A DNA stretch of 64,000 bases from Muribaculaceae bacterium (GTDB lineage Bacteria > Bacteroidota > Bacteroidia > Bacteroidales > Muribaculaceae), in assembly GCA_014867205.1 (NCBI GenBank), contig WGUO01000015.1:19152-83151 (forward strand). Direction: 5' to 3'. Below the pieces are notes generated by a model. The model ran no database searches. It saw nothing but the letters and a program-made list of their open reading frames with translations, and was not told the DNA's origin. A program made the position numbers and the translations under genes. Shown here piece by piece: positions 24,845 through 32,706 of the stretch. Every line of letters begins with the position of its first letter. Position 1 is the first letter of the stretch.

Positions 24845-25942
24845 ATGATATTAGAGAAGATAGACATACTCGATTTCAAGAACATAGCCGAGGCGAGGCT
24901 TGAGTTCTCGCCGGGTGTCAACTGCCTGCTCGGACTCAACGGCATGGGCAAGAGCAACCTGCTCGAGGCGATACACTTCATGAGCATGGCCCGCCCCATA
25001 CGCTCCGTGCCCGAGTCGGCTCTGATACGCCATGGCCGGGACATGCTGATGGTAAAGGGAGAGTATGCCATGGAGGGAGGTGCCTCCGAGTCTGTCTCGT
25101 GCGGCATTGTCAGGGGAAAGGGGAAGACCCTGCGCCGCAACGGCAAGGAGTATCAGCGTATCTCCGAGCATATCGGCAAGTTCCCGATCGTCACCGTGAC
25201 TCCCTCTGACTCGGAGATAGTCACAGGCAGCGGCGAGGTGCGCCGTCGTCTGATGGACATAGTCATATCGCAGGCCGACCCGGCTTATCTGTCGCGCCTG
25301 ATCAGGTATGGCCGCGGACTCGAGAGCCGCAACAAGATGCTGCGTGCCGGAGTGCACGACCGCCTTCTCTACGAGTCGGTCGAGGCGCACATGGCCGAGG
25401 CCGCCAAGTCTATCCACGAGGCCCGCTCTCGCTGGATAGAGGAGATCAGGCCCGATTTCGCCCGATATTATTCGGGTATCTCGGGCGACAGCGAGCGTGC
25501 GTCGCTTGAATACCGCAGCGTGCTTAACGACAAGACGCTGCCCAAGGTGTTTGACGCCGAGCGCGCCCGTGACCTCGCCCTCGGATTCACCTCGGCCGGA
25601 ATACACCGCGACGACATCTCGACCCGGCTGGGGGAATACTCGATGCGCCGTCTCGGCAGCCAGGGGCAGGTCAAGACGTTCACGATTGCGCTCCGGCTCG
25701 CGATTTTCGATTATCTCAGGCAGAAAGGGGGCCGAAAGCCTATCCTGCTGCTCGACGACATATTCGACAAACTCGATGCCTCGCGCGTGGCCCGGATTAT
25801 CTCAGAGGTCAGCGGCAGCGAGAATTTCGGGCAGATCTTCATCACCGACACCAACCGCGAGCATCTCGACGAGACTCTTGCCGGAATTCGTTCCGAAAGC
25901 CGTCTCTTCGAGGTGGCCGACGGCAGTTTCAACGAGATATGA
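24845..25942 (+). CDS. recF: DNA recombination/repair ATPase RecF
   Basis: A 365-residue SMC-like ATPase that helps RecOR load RecA at gapped DNA. Walker A is GLNGMGKSN (residues 30-38), Walker B is KPILLLDDIFDKLD near 298-311, and the signature stretch RLGSQGQVKTFTIALRLA lies near 265. The start MILEKIDILDFKNI matches family N-termini. The stop overlaps the following small gene by the 4 bp ATGA junction, a recF-DUF721 arrangement that recurs in Bacteroidetes. Confidence 0.96.
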   Translation: MILEKIDILDFKNIAEARLEFSPGVNCLLGLNGMGKSNLLEAIHFMSMARPIRSVPESALIRHGRDMLMVKGEYAMEGGASESVSCGIVRGKGKTLRRNGKEYQRISEHIGKFPIVTVTPSDSEIVTGSGEVRRRLMDIVISQADPAYLSRLIRYGRGLESRNKMLRAGVHDRLLYESVEAHMAEAAKSIHEARSRWIEEIRPDFARYYSGISGDSERASLEYRSVLNDKTLPKVFDAERARDLALGFTSAGIHRDDISTRLGEYSMRRLGSQGQVKTFTIALRLAIFDYLRQKGGRKPILLLDDIFDKLDASRVARIISEVSGSENFGQIFITDTNREHLDETLAGIRSESRLFEVADGSFNEI

Positions 25943-26229
25943 AGCGTCTGGAGCCGGAAAGTATCGGGGATGTGCTCAGACAGACCCTGCAGGAGCAGGG
26001 CATGACCGACCGTCTCTATGAGGCGAAGGCCATAGCGTCGTGGCCCGGGATCGTGGGCTCGGAGATCGCGGCGCTTACGTCGCGGCCGATGGTCTTCAAG
26101 GGCGTCATGACGGTGCATGTCCGGACCGCCCCGCTGCGTCAGGAACTAAACATGAGCCGCTCGCTGCTGCTGCGCATCATCAACGAGACTGTGGGGCGCG
26201 AGGTCATAACCGACCTGCGTTTTAAATAG
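25939..26229 (+). CDS. DciA-like (DUF721) protein
   Basis: A 96-residue basic protein with the DUF721/DciA fold signature: an N-terminal helix (ESIGDVLRQTLQEQGM), the conserved ASWPGIVGSEIAALT, and VHVRTAPLRQELNMSR. DciA proteins load the replicative helicase DnaB in bacteria lacking DnaC/DnaI, but this is a short version, so function is inferred. It is translationally coupled to recF, placing it in DNA replication or repair. Confidence 0.85.
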   Translation: MKRLEPESIGDVLRQTLQEQGMTDRLYEAKAIASWPGIVGSEIAALTSRPMVFKGVMTVHVRTAPLRQELNMSRSLLLRIINETVGREVITDLRFK

Positions 26230-26297
26230 ACACAGACTGCCGCGGCAACTCCGCATCAGGGGTCACTCGAAACAAGATATAGAAAAACAGACAGGAA

Positions 26298-26738
26298 ATG
26301 AATCCAAATACGCTTCCGCCGCTGTCGGAGTTCAGCCATTCGACCGACCTCCAGATACGCTTCAACGACATAGACATCTTAGGCCACCTCAACAACACGG
26401 TCTATTTCTCTTTCTATGACACTGGCAAGGCTTATTTCTTCCAGCACCTGCTGGGCGACCGCCTTGACTGGAAACGCGTCGAGACGGTGATCGCAAATGT
26501 CGACTGCGCCTACATCTCTCCGATCTATTTCGGCGAGACACTTGAGGTGTGGACACGCTGTGCCGGTGTCTACGACAAGAGTTTCAAGCTTCAGCAGGTG
26601 ATAGTAGAGAAGGGTACGCGAGAGATCAAGTCGTGTGCCGAGACAATAATGGTGAGTTTCGACCCTGATTCCAAGACCTCGGTTCCGGTGCCGCAGTACT
26701 GGCGCGAGGCCCTCGAGCGCAGCATGCGTCGCGGCTGA
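26298..26738 (+). CDS. Acyl-CoA thioesterase, hot-dog fold (YbgC/4-HBT type)
   Basis: A 146-residue thioesterase hydrolysing acyl-CoA or acyl-ACP. The active-site region is RFNDIDILGHLNNTVYFSFYD (Asp24 or Asp26), followed by ANVDCAYISPIYFGETLEVWTR, typical of the 4-hydroxybenzoyl-CoA thioesterase family. It lies 68 bp after the DciA-like gene and is followed by a terminator-like hairpin at 26759-26807. The acyl chain preference cannot be predicted. Confidence 0.9.
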   Translation: MNPNTLPPLSEFSHSTDLQIRFNDIDILGHLNNTVYFSFYDTGKAYFFQHLLGDRLDWKRVETVIANVDCAYISPIYFGETLEVWTRCAGVYDKSFKLQQVIVEKGTREIKSCAETIMVSFDPDSKTSVPVPQYWREALERSMRRG

Positions 26739-26758
26739 TGCCGCGGCGACCCCTGAAC

Positions 26759-26807
26759 CCCGTCATTCCGGCGTTTGTTATAACAGTTGATGACGGGAGT
26801 CGTTTTT
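26759..26807 (+). terminator. Terminator after the thioesterase
   Basis: CCCGTCAT (26759-26766) pairs with ATGACGGG (26790-26797), and T5 follows at 26803-26807. The 23-base loop can itself pair (GTTATAAC). Confidence 0.6.
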
Positions 26808-26830
26808 AATTATGTCAAAACCCAATAACT

Positions 26831-27745
26831 ATGACAATAAAAGATATTGCCCTTGAACTCAAGGGTATCGCAACCGACTCTGCCGACCGCAAGATTTTCG
26901 AGGATGCCCTTGAGACCAGGCGCATGGCAGCCGAGGCTTTTGCCGAGGAGAAGTATGACGTGGCCCTTGAGCGTACCGTCGAGGCGTTGCGAACGCTTCG
27001 GGATTTCTCCGACTATTCCTATCGCGAGTTCCGCGCCATGCTGGCCGTGCTCCTTTTCGACCTGTCGGAGATTCACTTCGCGCTCAAGGACTACAAGCAG
27101 AGCGAGAAGGAACTGGAGATGCTCTTCAAGGTGCTCGAGCAGTTGCTTAAGGAGGACCCCGAGCGCTTCGGCGCCCAGCATGTGCTGGCTATGGAACTCT
27201 CCACGCGAATCCTCCGCTCGCGCAAGAAGACCCTTGAACTCCTGGCTAAGCAGCAGATCAACACCGGTGTCCTCTACGAGAAGGTGAATGCCGGCGTGTC
27301 CGCCGCCACCGACAAACTTGTCGAGTCGCTGCGCAAGGGTGCCGAGATGATGGCCCAGACCGGAGACTACCGGGGCGCCGTCCGGTTCTATATGGAGGCC
27401 ATAAAACTCGCCAAGAAGCGCACCGGCCGCGTCAGCCGCCGCGAGGTGAAGATGACTGTCGAGATGGCCCGGGCCATGATGCACAGCCGCAGCGAGATGC
27501 CCCGTGCCCGCAGGCTCCTCGAGGCCGTGCTTCCTCACGCCGTAGCTCTCGAGAACCTTGACCTCGAGCAGGAGATTCTTGCCATGATCGGCAAGATTGA
27601 CGCAGACGTGGCCCACGAGCCGATGTGGCGCTCTTTCCTCGAGAGGATTCAGCGCTCGGCCAAGTCAAGGCTCGGAAGAAAGAAAAAGGAAGATTCCGCA
27701 CAACCCGAAGAGAACACTGAAGATGTCGACGGTACTGAACACTAA
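26831..27745 (+). CDS. TPR-like helical protein upstream of ribH
   Basis: A 304-residue, highly charged, all-helical soluble protein without signal peptide. Helical pairs such as AAEAFAEEKYDVALERTVEALRT-like segments (near 33) and AMYAQ-type spacing give a TPR impression; GDYRGAVRFYMEAIKLAKK near 180 is the clearest TPR. The C-terminus is a Lys/Arg-rich then acidic tail (RLGRKKKEDSAQPEENTED). It overlaps ribH by 23 bp, so the two are co-translated. No catalytic function is visible; a scaffold role is likely. Confidence 0.75.
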   Translation: MTIKDIALELKGIATDSADRKIFEDALETRRMAAEAFAEEKYDVALERTVEALRTLRDFSDYSYREFRAMLAVLLFDLSEIHFALKDYKQSEKELEMLFKVLEQLLKEDPERFGAQHVLAMELSTRILRSRKKTLELLAKQQINTGVLYEKVNAGVSAATDKLVESLRKGAEMMAQTGDYRGAVRFYMEAIKLAKKRTGRVSRREVKMTVEMARAMMHSRSEMPRARRLLEAVLPHAVALENLDLEQEILAMIGKIDADVAHEPMWRSFLERIQRSAKSRLGRKKKEDSAQPEENTEDVDGTEH

Positions 27746-28247
27746 TGGCGCGGAACTCGAGATTCCGCGTATAATGGAGCCCGACGGCTTCAAGTGCGCC
27801 ATTTTCACGGCCACATGGAATCCTAAGATAACCGGTGCATTGCGTGACGGCGCTCTTGATGTGCTCCGCAAGGCCGGTGTCAGCGACAACTCGATCTTCA
27901 TGCACGATGTGCCGGGAACTGTCGAGCTCGTCAATGCGGCGGCAATGGCACTCAACTATATGCCCGATGTCAAGGCCATCATCATTATCGGCTGTGTCAT
28001 CAGGGGGGATACTCCCCATTTCGACTATGTCTGTGACATAGTGTCGCAGGGAACCTCCCGGCTGAACGCGCAAGGCAAGACTCCCGTGATTTTCGGTGTG
28101 TTGACTGTCGACAACGAGCAGCAGGCGCTTGACCGTGCCGGAGGCTCGCTCGGAAACAAGGGTGCTGAGGCCGCGGTGGCCGCCATCAGCATGGCAAACC
28201 TCCACACCACAGCCGCCGGGCTGAGGTACACATCCTTCAGAAACTGA
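27723..28247 (+). CDS. ribH: 6,7-dimethyl-8-ribityllumazine synthase
   Basis: A 174-residue enzyme for the penultimate step of riboflavin synthesis. The start MSTVLNTNGA at 27723 is chosen because the preceding 42 codons of the open frame are out-of-frame coding sequence of the TPR gene. Motifs are FTATWNPKITGALRDGA (28-44), HDVPGTVEL (61-69) and GCVIRGDTPHFDYVC with catalytic His99. It is about 20 residues longer at the N-terminus than typical RibH. Its product would feed RibF after riboflavin synthase; other rib genes are elsewhere. Confidence 0.95.
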   Translation: MSTVLNTNGAELEIPRIMEPDGFKCAIFTATWNPKITGALRDGALDVLRKAGVSDNSIFMHDVPGTVELVNAAAMALNYMPDVKAIIIIGCVIRGDTPHFDYVCDIVSQGTSRLNAQGKTPVIFGVLTVDNEQQALDRAGGSLGNKGAEAAVAAISMANLHTTAAGLRYTSFRN

Positions 28248-28279
28248 AATGTGTGTGCGGTGCTCCCGGCATCGCACGC

Positions 28280-28342
28280 ACATACAAGATAGAGGCAAGG
28301 TCCGCTGAGCTGCACAGCGGACCTTGCCTCTATCTTGCATGT
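28280..28342. terminator. 23 bp perfect-stem hairpin between convergent ribH and slyD
   Basis: CAAGATAGAGGCAAGG plus TCCGCTG (28285-28307) is perfectly complementary to 28315-28337, with a 7-base loop; four more pairs extend it after one mismatch. There is no T tract on either side, so it may act as a bidirectional terminator or an mRNA 3'-end stabiliser. Confidence 0.75.
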
Positions 28343-28360
28343 CGCTTTCAGGGGACTGTC

Positions 28361-28936
28361 TCAATGGCAACAGCCGCCGGTCTCGCAACTGCTTCCGCAG
28401 TCGCTCCCGCAGTTGCCTCCGCCGCAACCGCCACAGCCTCCTCCGCAGCCTGAGGTCGGGGTCAGTTCCTCGGGGGTAGCCTCGCGAACTGTCTCGACAA
28501 GTCCGTCATAACGGACGGTCAGCCCCGCGAACGGATGGTTGAAGTCCATCTTGATCTTGTCTCCGATCTCGAGCACGGTGCCAGCGATGCGGTAACCCTC
28601 GGCGGTCATCATCGGCAGTATTGCTCCGGGCTTAACCTCCTCGGCCAGTTCGCCGTCGCGCATGAAAATCTCTTTCTCAAGTTCTATAACCTCGTCGGGA
28701 TTGCGCTCGCCGAACGCCACGGCCGGCGGAAGAGTGACGCCGAACTTGTCGCCTGCCTTCAGGTCGCGCATAGCGGCGATAAGACCCGGTATTATCTCCT
28801 GTGAGACACCATAGACCATCTGGTCCGGCTGCCTGGCAGGGGTCTCGAACAGCAGACTGCCGTCCGCATCATTATATAACTTATAGGAATACTCGACATA
28901 CATGCCGGGTCCCACCTTCATCTCTGTGTCGCTCAT
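28361..28936 (-). CDS. slyD: FKBP-type peptidyl-prolyl isomerase SlyD
   Basis: A 191-residue cytoplasmic prolyl isomerase and metallochaperone. The FKBP domain is interrupted by the insert-in-flap chaperone domain: GMYVEYSYKLYNDADGSLL near 9, VYGVSQEIIPGLIAAMRDLK near 42, LPPAVAFGERNPDEV near 70, FNHPFAGLTVRYDG near 130. The last 30 residues form a Gly/Cys tail with eight cysteines and a terminal His (GCGGGCGGCGGG, CGSDCGSSC, GGCCH), expected to bind Ni, Zn or Cu. This Cys-dominated tail differs from the His-rich tail of E. coli SlyD. Confidence 0.94.
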   Translation of the reverse strand: MSDTEMKVGPGMYVEYSYKLYNDADGSLLFETPARQPDQMVYGVSQEIIPGLIAAMRDLKAGDKFGVTLPPAVAFGERNPDEVIELEKEIFMRDGELAEEVKPGAILPMMTAEGYRIAGTVLEIGDKIKMDFNHPFAGLTVRYDGLVETVREATPEELTPTSGCGGGCGGCGGGNCGSDCGSSCETGGCCH

Positions 28937-29080
28937 ATGTGTTTAAAGTTTAATGTTTAAAGTTTAAGGTTTAGGGCTTATAAGTCTTATAAGTCTTATA
29001 AGTCTTATAAATCGTATAAGACTTATACCTCTCCGGCCACTCCTAATTCATCATTCATCATTAATAATTCATCATTAATA
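28937..29080. repeat. Degenerate short tandem repeats
   Basis: From the slyD start outward: GTTTAAA-type repeats (28944-28975), then four near-perfect copies of a 9 bp unit, TTATAAGTC (about 28977-29013), then ATTCATCATT repeats near 29045-29078. No gene is present. Confidence 0.75.
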
Positions 29081-29941
29081 TCACTCTGCCGGGATATCGT
29101 CGGGGTCGGTCTCAGCCGGTGCCTCGTCGGCTGGATTTTGAGCTGTGGTGTCTGCGCCTGTCTCTGCCTCCTGGATTGCCATGTCTTCCGGATGCTTCAG
29201 CTCATATTGCTGCTGCGGCACCATTACGTTGAAGTAGAACCCCTTGGCCGATTTGTCGCGCTTGCGGGTGTCAGACTCATCCGGCTGAACCTCAAGGTAG
29301 TCATAGCCGGGGTCGATAAATTTGGCGTCAACCGCCTCGTAGCCTAACAGCTGCACCATGTCATACTCATGCACCGGGTACATAACATACCATGCGTTCT
29401 CTGGCGAGTCGCCTGTGCCGGTGCTCTTTATCGCGCCGAGCAGATGCTCCAGACGGTATTCCCATATCTTGGCGCGCATGTCCTTGCGTTTCTCCTTGAG
29501 GACATGCACTAAGAACGACATCTGGCGCAGGTCGAACGGATTATCCTCGAGCGCGAGCTGCGCGTATTTGGTTATGGTGTCTATCTCCTCCTTGGTGTGC
29601 GTCGGCTTGTTGCGGAGCTCATCGGTAATGTTGGAGTAGGGCGACACCCGGTAGGGGTCGAAATCCTCCTGGAACATGTAGCCTAAGTAGAAGTTGCGAA
29701 ACTCCTCGGGAGTCATCGTCGTGTCGTTGACCTCATATTTCTTCTTGAGTTTCGGGAAGTAGAACTTGCTCTGCGGGTCGAGTGTCGTGCGGCGTATCTC
29801 GTCGAGATTCGGCTTCTCGACCACAATCTTGCGTTTGTTCTCCTGCTGCTTCCCCGGTGCCGGCTGCTGGGCCGCGGCCGGAGACGCAACGAGCGTCAGC
29901 GCGGTTATGATGAGTGTAAGTGTATTGCGAAATAGTTTCAT
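29081..29941 (-). CDS. DUF4919-like secreted protein
   Basis: A 286-residue exported protein with signal MKLFRNTLTLIITALTLVASPAAAQ. The core carries the family-like pattern PNLDEIRRTTLDPQSKFYFPKL, then NDTTMTPEEFRNFYLGYMFQ, characteristic of DUF4919 proteins of Bacteroidetes. The C-terminal 35 residues are Ala/Glu/Asp-rich and probably disordered. It starts 2 bp after the stop of the upstream membrane-protein gene, so the two form an operon. Function unknown. Confidence 0.8.
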   Translation of the reverse strand: MKLFRNTLTLIITALTLVASPAAAQQPAPGKQQENKRKIVVEKPNLDEIRRTTLDPQSKFYFPKLKKKYEVNDTTMTPEEFRNFYLGYMFQEDFDPYRVSPYSNITDELRNKPTHTKEEIDTITKYAQLALEDNPFDLRQMSFLVHVLKEKRKDMRAKIWEYRLEHLLGAIKSTGTGDSPENAWYVMYPVHEYDMVQLLGYEAVDAKFIDPGYDYLEVQPDESDTRKRDKSAKGFYFNVMVPQQQYELKHPEDMAIQEAETGADTTAQNPADEAPAETDPDDIPAE

Positions 29942-29943
29942 AA

Positions 29944-30564
29944 TCAGATGCCATTAATGTTATAGAGCGCTATCACCAGCACCAGGGCCACGCCAAACTG
30001 CATCAGCGTTATGGCCGTCGGGAATCCCTTGGCCAGAAGATAGCGGAAGAAATTCCCCGACCCGGGCCGGATGGGGCGCCCGTCGGGAGTGTTGGTGTAG
30101 AGCAGGAATCCTAAGAAGATTCCCGCCACTGTGGCGAGTATCATGCACGCGTATAGTGCGGACAGGTCTGTCAGGAACGTGAAGCCGAGCAGTCCGAGCG
30201 CGAGCCCGGTGATGCCGCCACCCATGATGTATGTCATGCCGCGCGTCTGCCTGCGCACAGGCTCCGGCTGAAGCACTGATGATATCATCACGACGAGGGT
30301 CATGCACAGCCATCCCGTCAGTATCGTGGAGTTGATCGGGAGCACACTGTAGCCCGCACGGTCGGTGACAAACGACAATACGAGAAGTGCGACATACGAC
30401 AGGGCAGGGGCTATGGTCTGGCGCCCGTAAAGAGCCCAGAACGACCCGATCCATAGCAATACGCTCAGTATGATAAGAAATACAGCCATATACATCAGTT
30501 TTTTGGTTCGGACCCGTGCCAGTGTCGTCTGCGGGGGAATGTACACAGTCATCCCCTCCTGCAT
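29944..30564 (-). CDS. Uncharacterised inner-membrane protein, about six membrane segments
   Basis: A 206-residue hydrophobic protein I cannot assign. A short cytoplasmic N-terminus (TTLARVRTKK) is followed by about six membrane segments, including MAVFLIILSVLLWIGSFWAL, YIMGGGITGLALGLLGFTFL and AITLMQFGVALVLVIAL. No transport or enzyme motif is visible. The start may be the fifth residue (MTVYIPPQT). It precedes the DUF4919 gene by 2 bp and follows pgpH by 49 bp on the same strand. Confidence 0.7.
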   Translation of the reverse strand: MQEGMTVYIPPQTTLARVRTKKLMYMAVFLIILSVLLWIGSFWALYGRQTIAPALSYVALLVLSFVTDRAGYSVLPINSTILTGWLCMTLVVMISSVLQPEPVRRQTRGMTYIMGGGITGLALGLLGFTFLTDLSALYACMILATVAGIFLGFLLYTNTPDGRPIRPGSGNFFRYLLAKGFPTAITLMQFGVALVLVIALYNINGI

Positions 30565-30612
30565 TTATGACATGCCGGAGGCCTTTATGTTTAAACGCCT
30601 GAGCCGTCAAAA

Positions 30613-32706
30613 TTATTTTTGCTCCTGTGGTATGCTCTCTATAGGGTGTGGCTGCTTATTGAGCTCAGGATATGTCACACGCGAGTGATAGATGGTCGAC
30701 AGACGCTTCTTGAATGTATTCTTGATGGTCTCTATGTCGCGGAATGATATGGGAGACTCGTTGAAGAGTCCCTCCTTCTCCTGCGTGTCTATTATACGGT
30801 CAACCAGGCTGTTGATTGCCTCGGGAGTGTATTGGGGCAGACTTCGCGAGGCAGCCTCGACCGAGTCGGCCATCATCAGTATCGCCGTCTCGCGGCTCTG
30901 CGGGTTGGGACCCGGATAGGTGAATTTCGACCGGTCTACCGCGCCGTCAGGATTCTCGTTTACCGCCGTGTTGTAGAAGAAGCGCGTCACCGACTTGCCG
31001 TGGTGCTCGCTGATGAAGTGGCGTATGACCTCGGGCAGTTTCTCGCGTTTGGCTATGGCGAGGCCCGAGGTGACGTGCGAGATGATCTTGTGGGCGCTCG
31101 TCTCGGGGTTGAGGCCCGTGTGCGGGTTGACGCCATGCTGGTTCTCGGTGAAGAATATGGGGCCGTCGAGCTTGCCTATGTCATGATAGAGCGCGCCGGT
31201 ACGCACCAGCTGCGTGTTCGCCCCGATGGCGCGTGCCGCCTCCGCGGCAAGCGTCGATACCTGCATCGAGTGCTGGAACGTGCCGGGAGCCTCCTCGGCC
31301 AGACGCCGCAGCAGCGGGTTGTTGATGTCCGAGAGCTCAACAAGCGTCACTGTCGAGGTGAAGCCGTAGAGCTTCTCTATGATGAGTATCAGGAAGTAGG
31401 CGAACGACAGCACCACCGAGTTGATCGCGAACGCCCCTATGATATGCCACTCGAAGTTGGCCAGCGAGCCGTCGGTGATCAGGCTTGAGGTCACATATGT
31501 CAGCACATATGCCAGAAACGTGAGGAGCGCGGTGCGGAGCAGCTGGGAGCGCCGCTCCAGCGTGTTGATCGAGAATGCCGCCGTCAGGCCCGCCGCCAGC
31601 TCCATGAATATGAACTGGAACTGGAACACCGCCACCAGGGCGGCTATCATCACTGTCACCAGCAGCGAGAAGATGGCTGTCCTCGCGTCAAAGAAGACGA
31701 TTATCACCACCGGTATCGCCGCGAACGGCACAAGATATATCCCGTTGCCTATATACTCGAACATCAGCACCGACGTGACCACGAAGATGGCTATGAATGA
31801 TATCAGGAAGACCATGTTCTTCGTCTCCCTCATGAATCTCCACCGGTATATCAGCAGGAACGTGTAGAGGGCGGCGAAGCAAAGCAGTATATACATGCCC
31901 TGACCGAGCAGAAAGTAGGTCGTGGTGTTGTCGTCGTGGTGGTTCTGCTCGGCGATCTCCATGTACGTGTTTAGGTTGGTGAAGATCTGCGGAGTAACGA
32001 TCTCGCCTCGGTCCACGATACGCTGTCCTTTCTTGATGACTCCCATCGCGCCGTTGACCGTCAGGTATTCCTGCTCGCGGAACTTGCTGTCGGCCACGGA
32101 GTCAACCAGTACGTTCGGGGTCAGGACCGCCCCTACCATGTGGGCCACGTCGTTGTCGAGAGCGTCTGATCCGGATCCGCCTGGCATCCCGGCGTTAAAG
32201 ACCGAGTCGATGTACTGGAACGCCTTTGGCGGCGAGAGCATCTCGCTCGCGTCGATCGTCTGCACGGAGTTGGCACCCTCCTCGATGTCGGCCACGCGCA
32301 GATGGCCCTTGGCGTCCCCGTGTATACGGCTGTATATCTCGGGGGGCACGATGCCGCGGCCATAGACCGTCGCGAGCAGTTCGCTGAGACGGCGCCCCTG
32401 CGCCGGGGGCAGTTTGGCCGAGATGGCCTTGCGGAACCTGGTCAGGTTCGTCTCCGCCACATTGGCGTCGCGGCGCACGAAAGGGATGAACGCCCGGTCG
32501 ATGCTGTCGCGCATCTGGCGTGCCGACGACGAGTCGCGCAGTATCGGCATGTCGAAGTCGGCCGTGAGAAGCTGGTAGCGCCAGGGCTGGTTGAGCTCGT
32601 AGTTGTACGACTGCCGGTCGTCGTGGGGCAGAAGCAGCAGAATTATCGCCACGGCCGCCGCCACTAGCCCGATGTTGTATGCTATCTGTTTTCCTGTCAG
32701 TCTCAT
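30613..32706 (-). CDS. pgpH: 7TM-HD phosphodiesterase, PgpH-like (c-di-AMP hydrolase)
   Basis: A 697-residue membrane enzyme. The start MRLTGKQIAYNIG at 32706 gives a 4 bp overlap with the (p)ppGpp enzyme gene; an upstream open stretch is Arg/His-rich shadow sequence. Order of domains: an N-terminal membrane segment, a large extracytoplasmic domain (about 30-270), seven membrane segments (about 280-470), then an HD domain with GALYHDIGKLDG (His508, Asp509) and HFISEHHGKS. This architecture is that of PgpH, which degrades c-di-AMP. Coupling to (p)ppGpp metabolism is notable because (p)ppGpp is a known inhibitor of PgpH in Listeria. Confidence 0.92.
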   Translation of the reverse strand: MRLTGKQIAYNIGLVAAAVAIILLLLPHDDRQSYNYELNQPWRYQLLTADFDMPILRDSSSARQMRDSIDRAFIPFVRRDANVAETNLTRFRKAISAKLPPAQGRRLSELLATVYGRGIVPPEIYSRIHGDAKGHLRVADIEEGANSVQTIDASEMLSPPKAFQYIDSVFNAGMPGGSGSDALDNDVAHMVGAVLTPNVLVDSVADSKFREQEYLTVNGAMGVIKKGQRIVDRGEIVTPQIFTNLNTYMEIAEQNHHDDNTTTYFLLGQGMYILLCFAALYTFLLIYRWRFMRETKNMVFLISFIAIFVVTSVLMFEYIGNGIYLVPFAAIPVVIIVFFDARTAIFSLLVTVMIAALVAVFQFQFIFMELAAGLTAAFSINTLERRSQLLRTALLTFLAYVLTYVTSSLITDGSLANFEWHIIGAFAINSVVLSFAYFLILIIEKLYGFTSTVTLVELSDINNPLLRRLAEEAPGTFQHSMQVSTLAAEAARAIGANTQLVRTGALYHDIGKLDGPIFFTENQHGVNPHTGLNPETSAHKIISHVTSGLAIAKREKLPEVIRHFISEHHGKSVTRFFYNTAVNENPDGAVDRSKFTYPGPNPQSRETAILMMADSVEAASRSLPQYTPEAINSLVDRIIDTQEKEGLFNESPISFRDIETIKNTFKKRLSTIYHSRVTYPELNKQPHPIESIPQEQK

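Noticed and set aside
28977..29013. CRISPR-like periodicity
   Set aside because: The units are 9 bp with no spacers; no cas genes are present.
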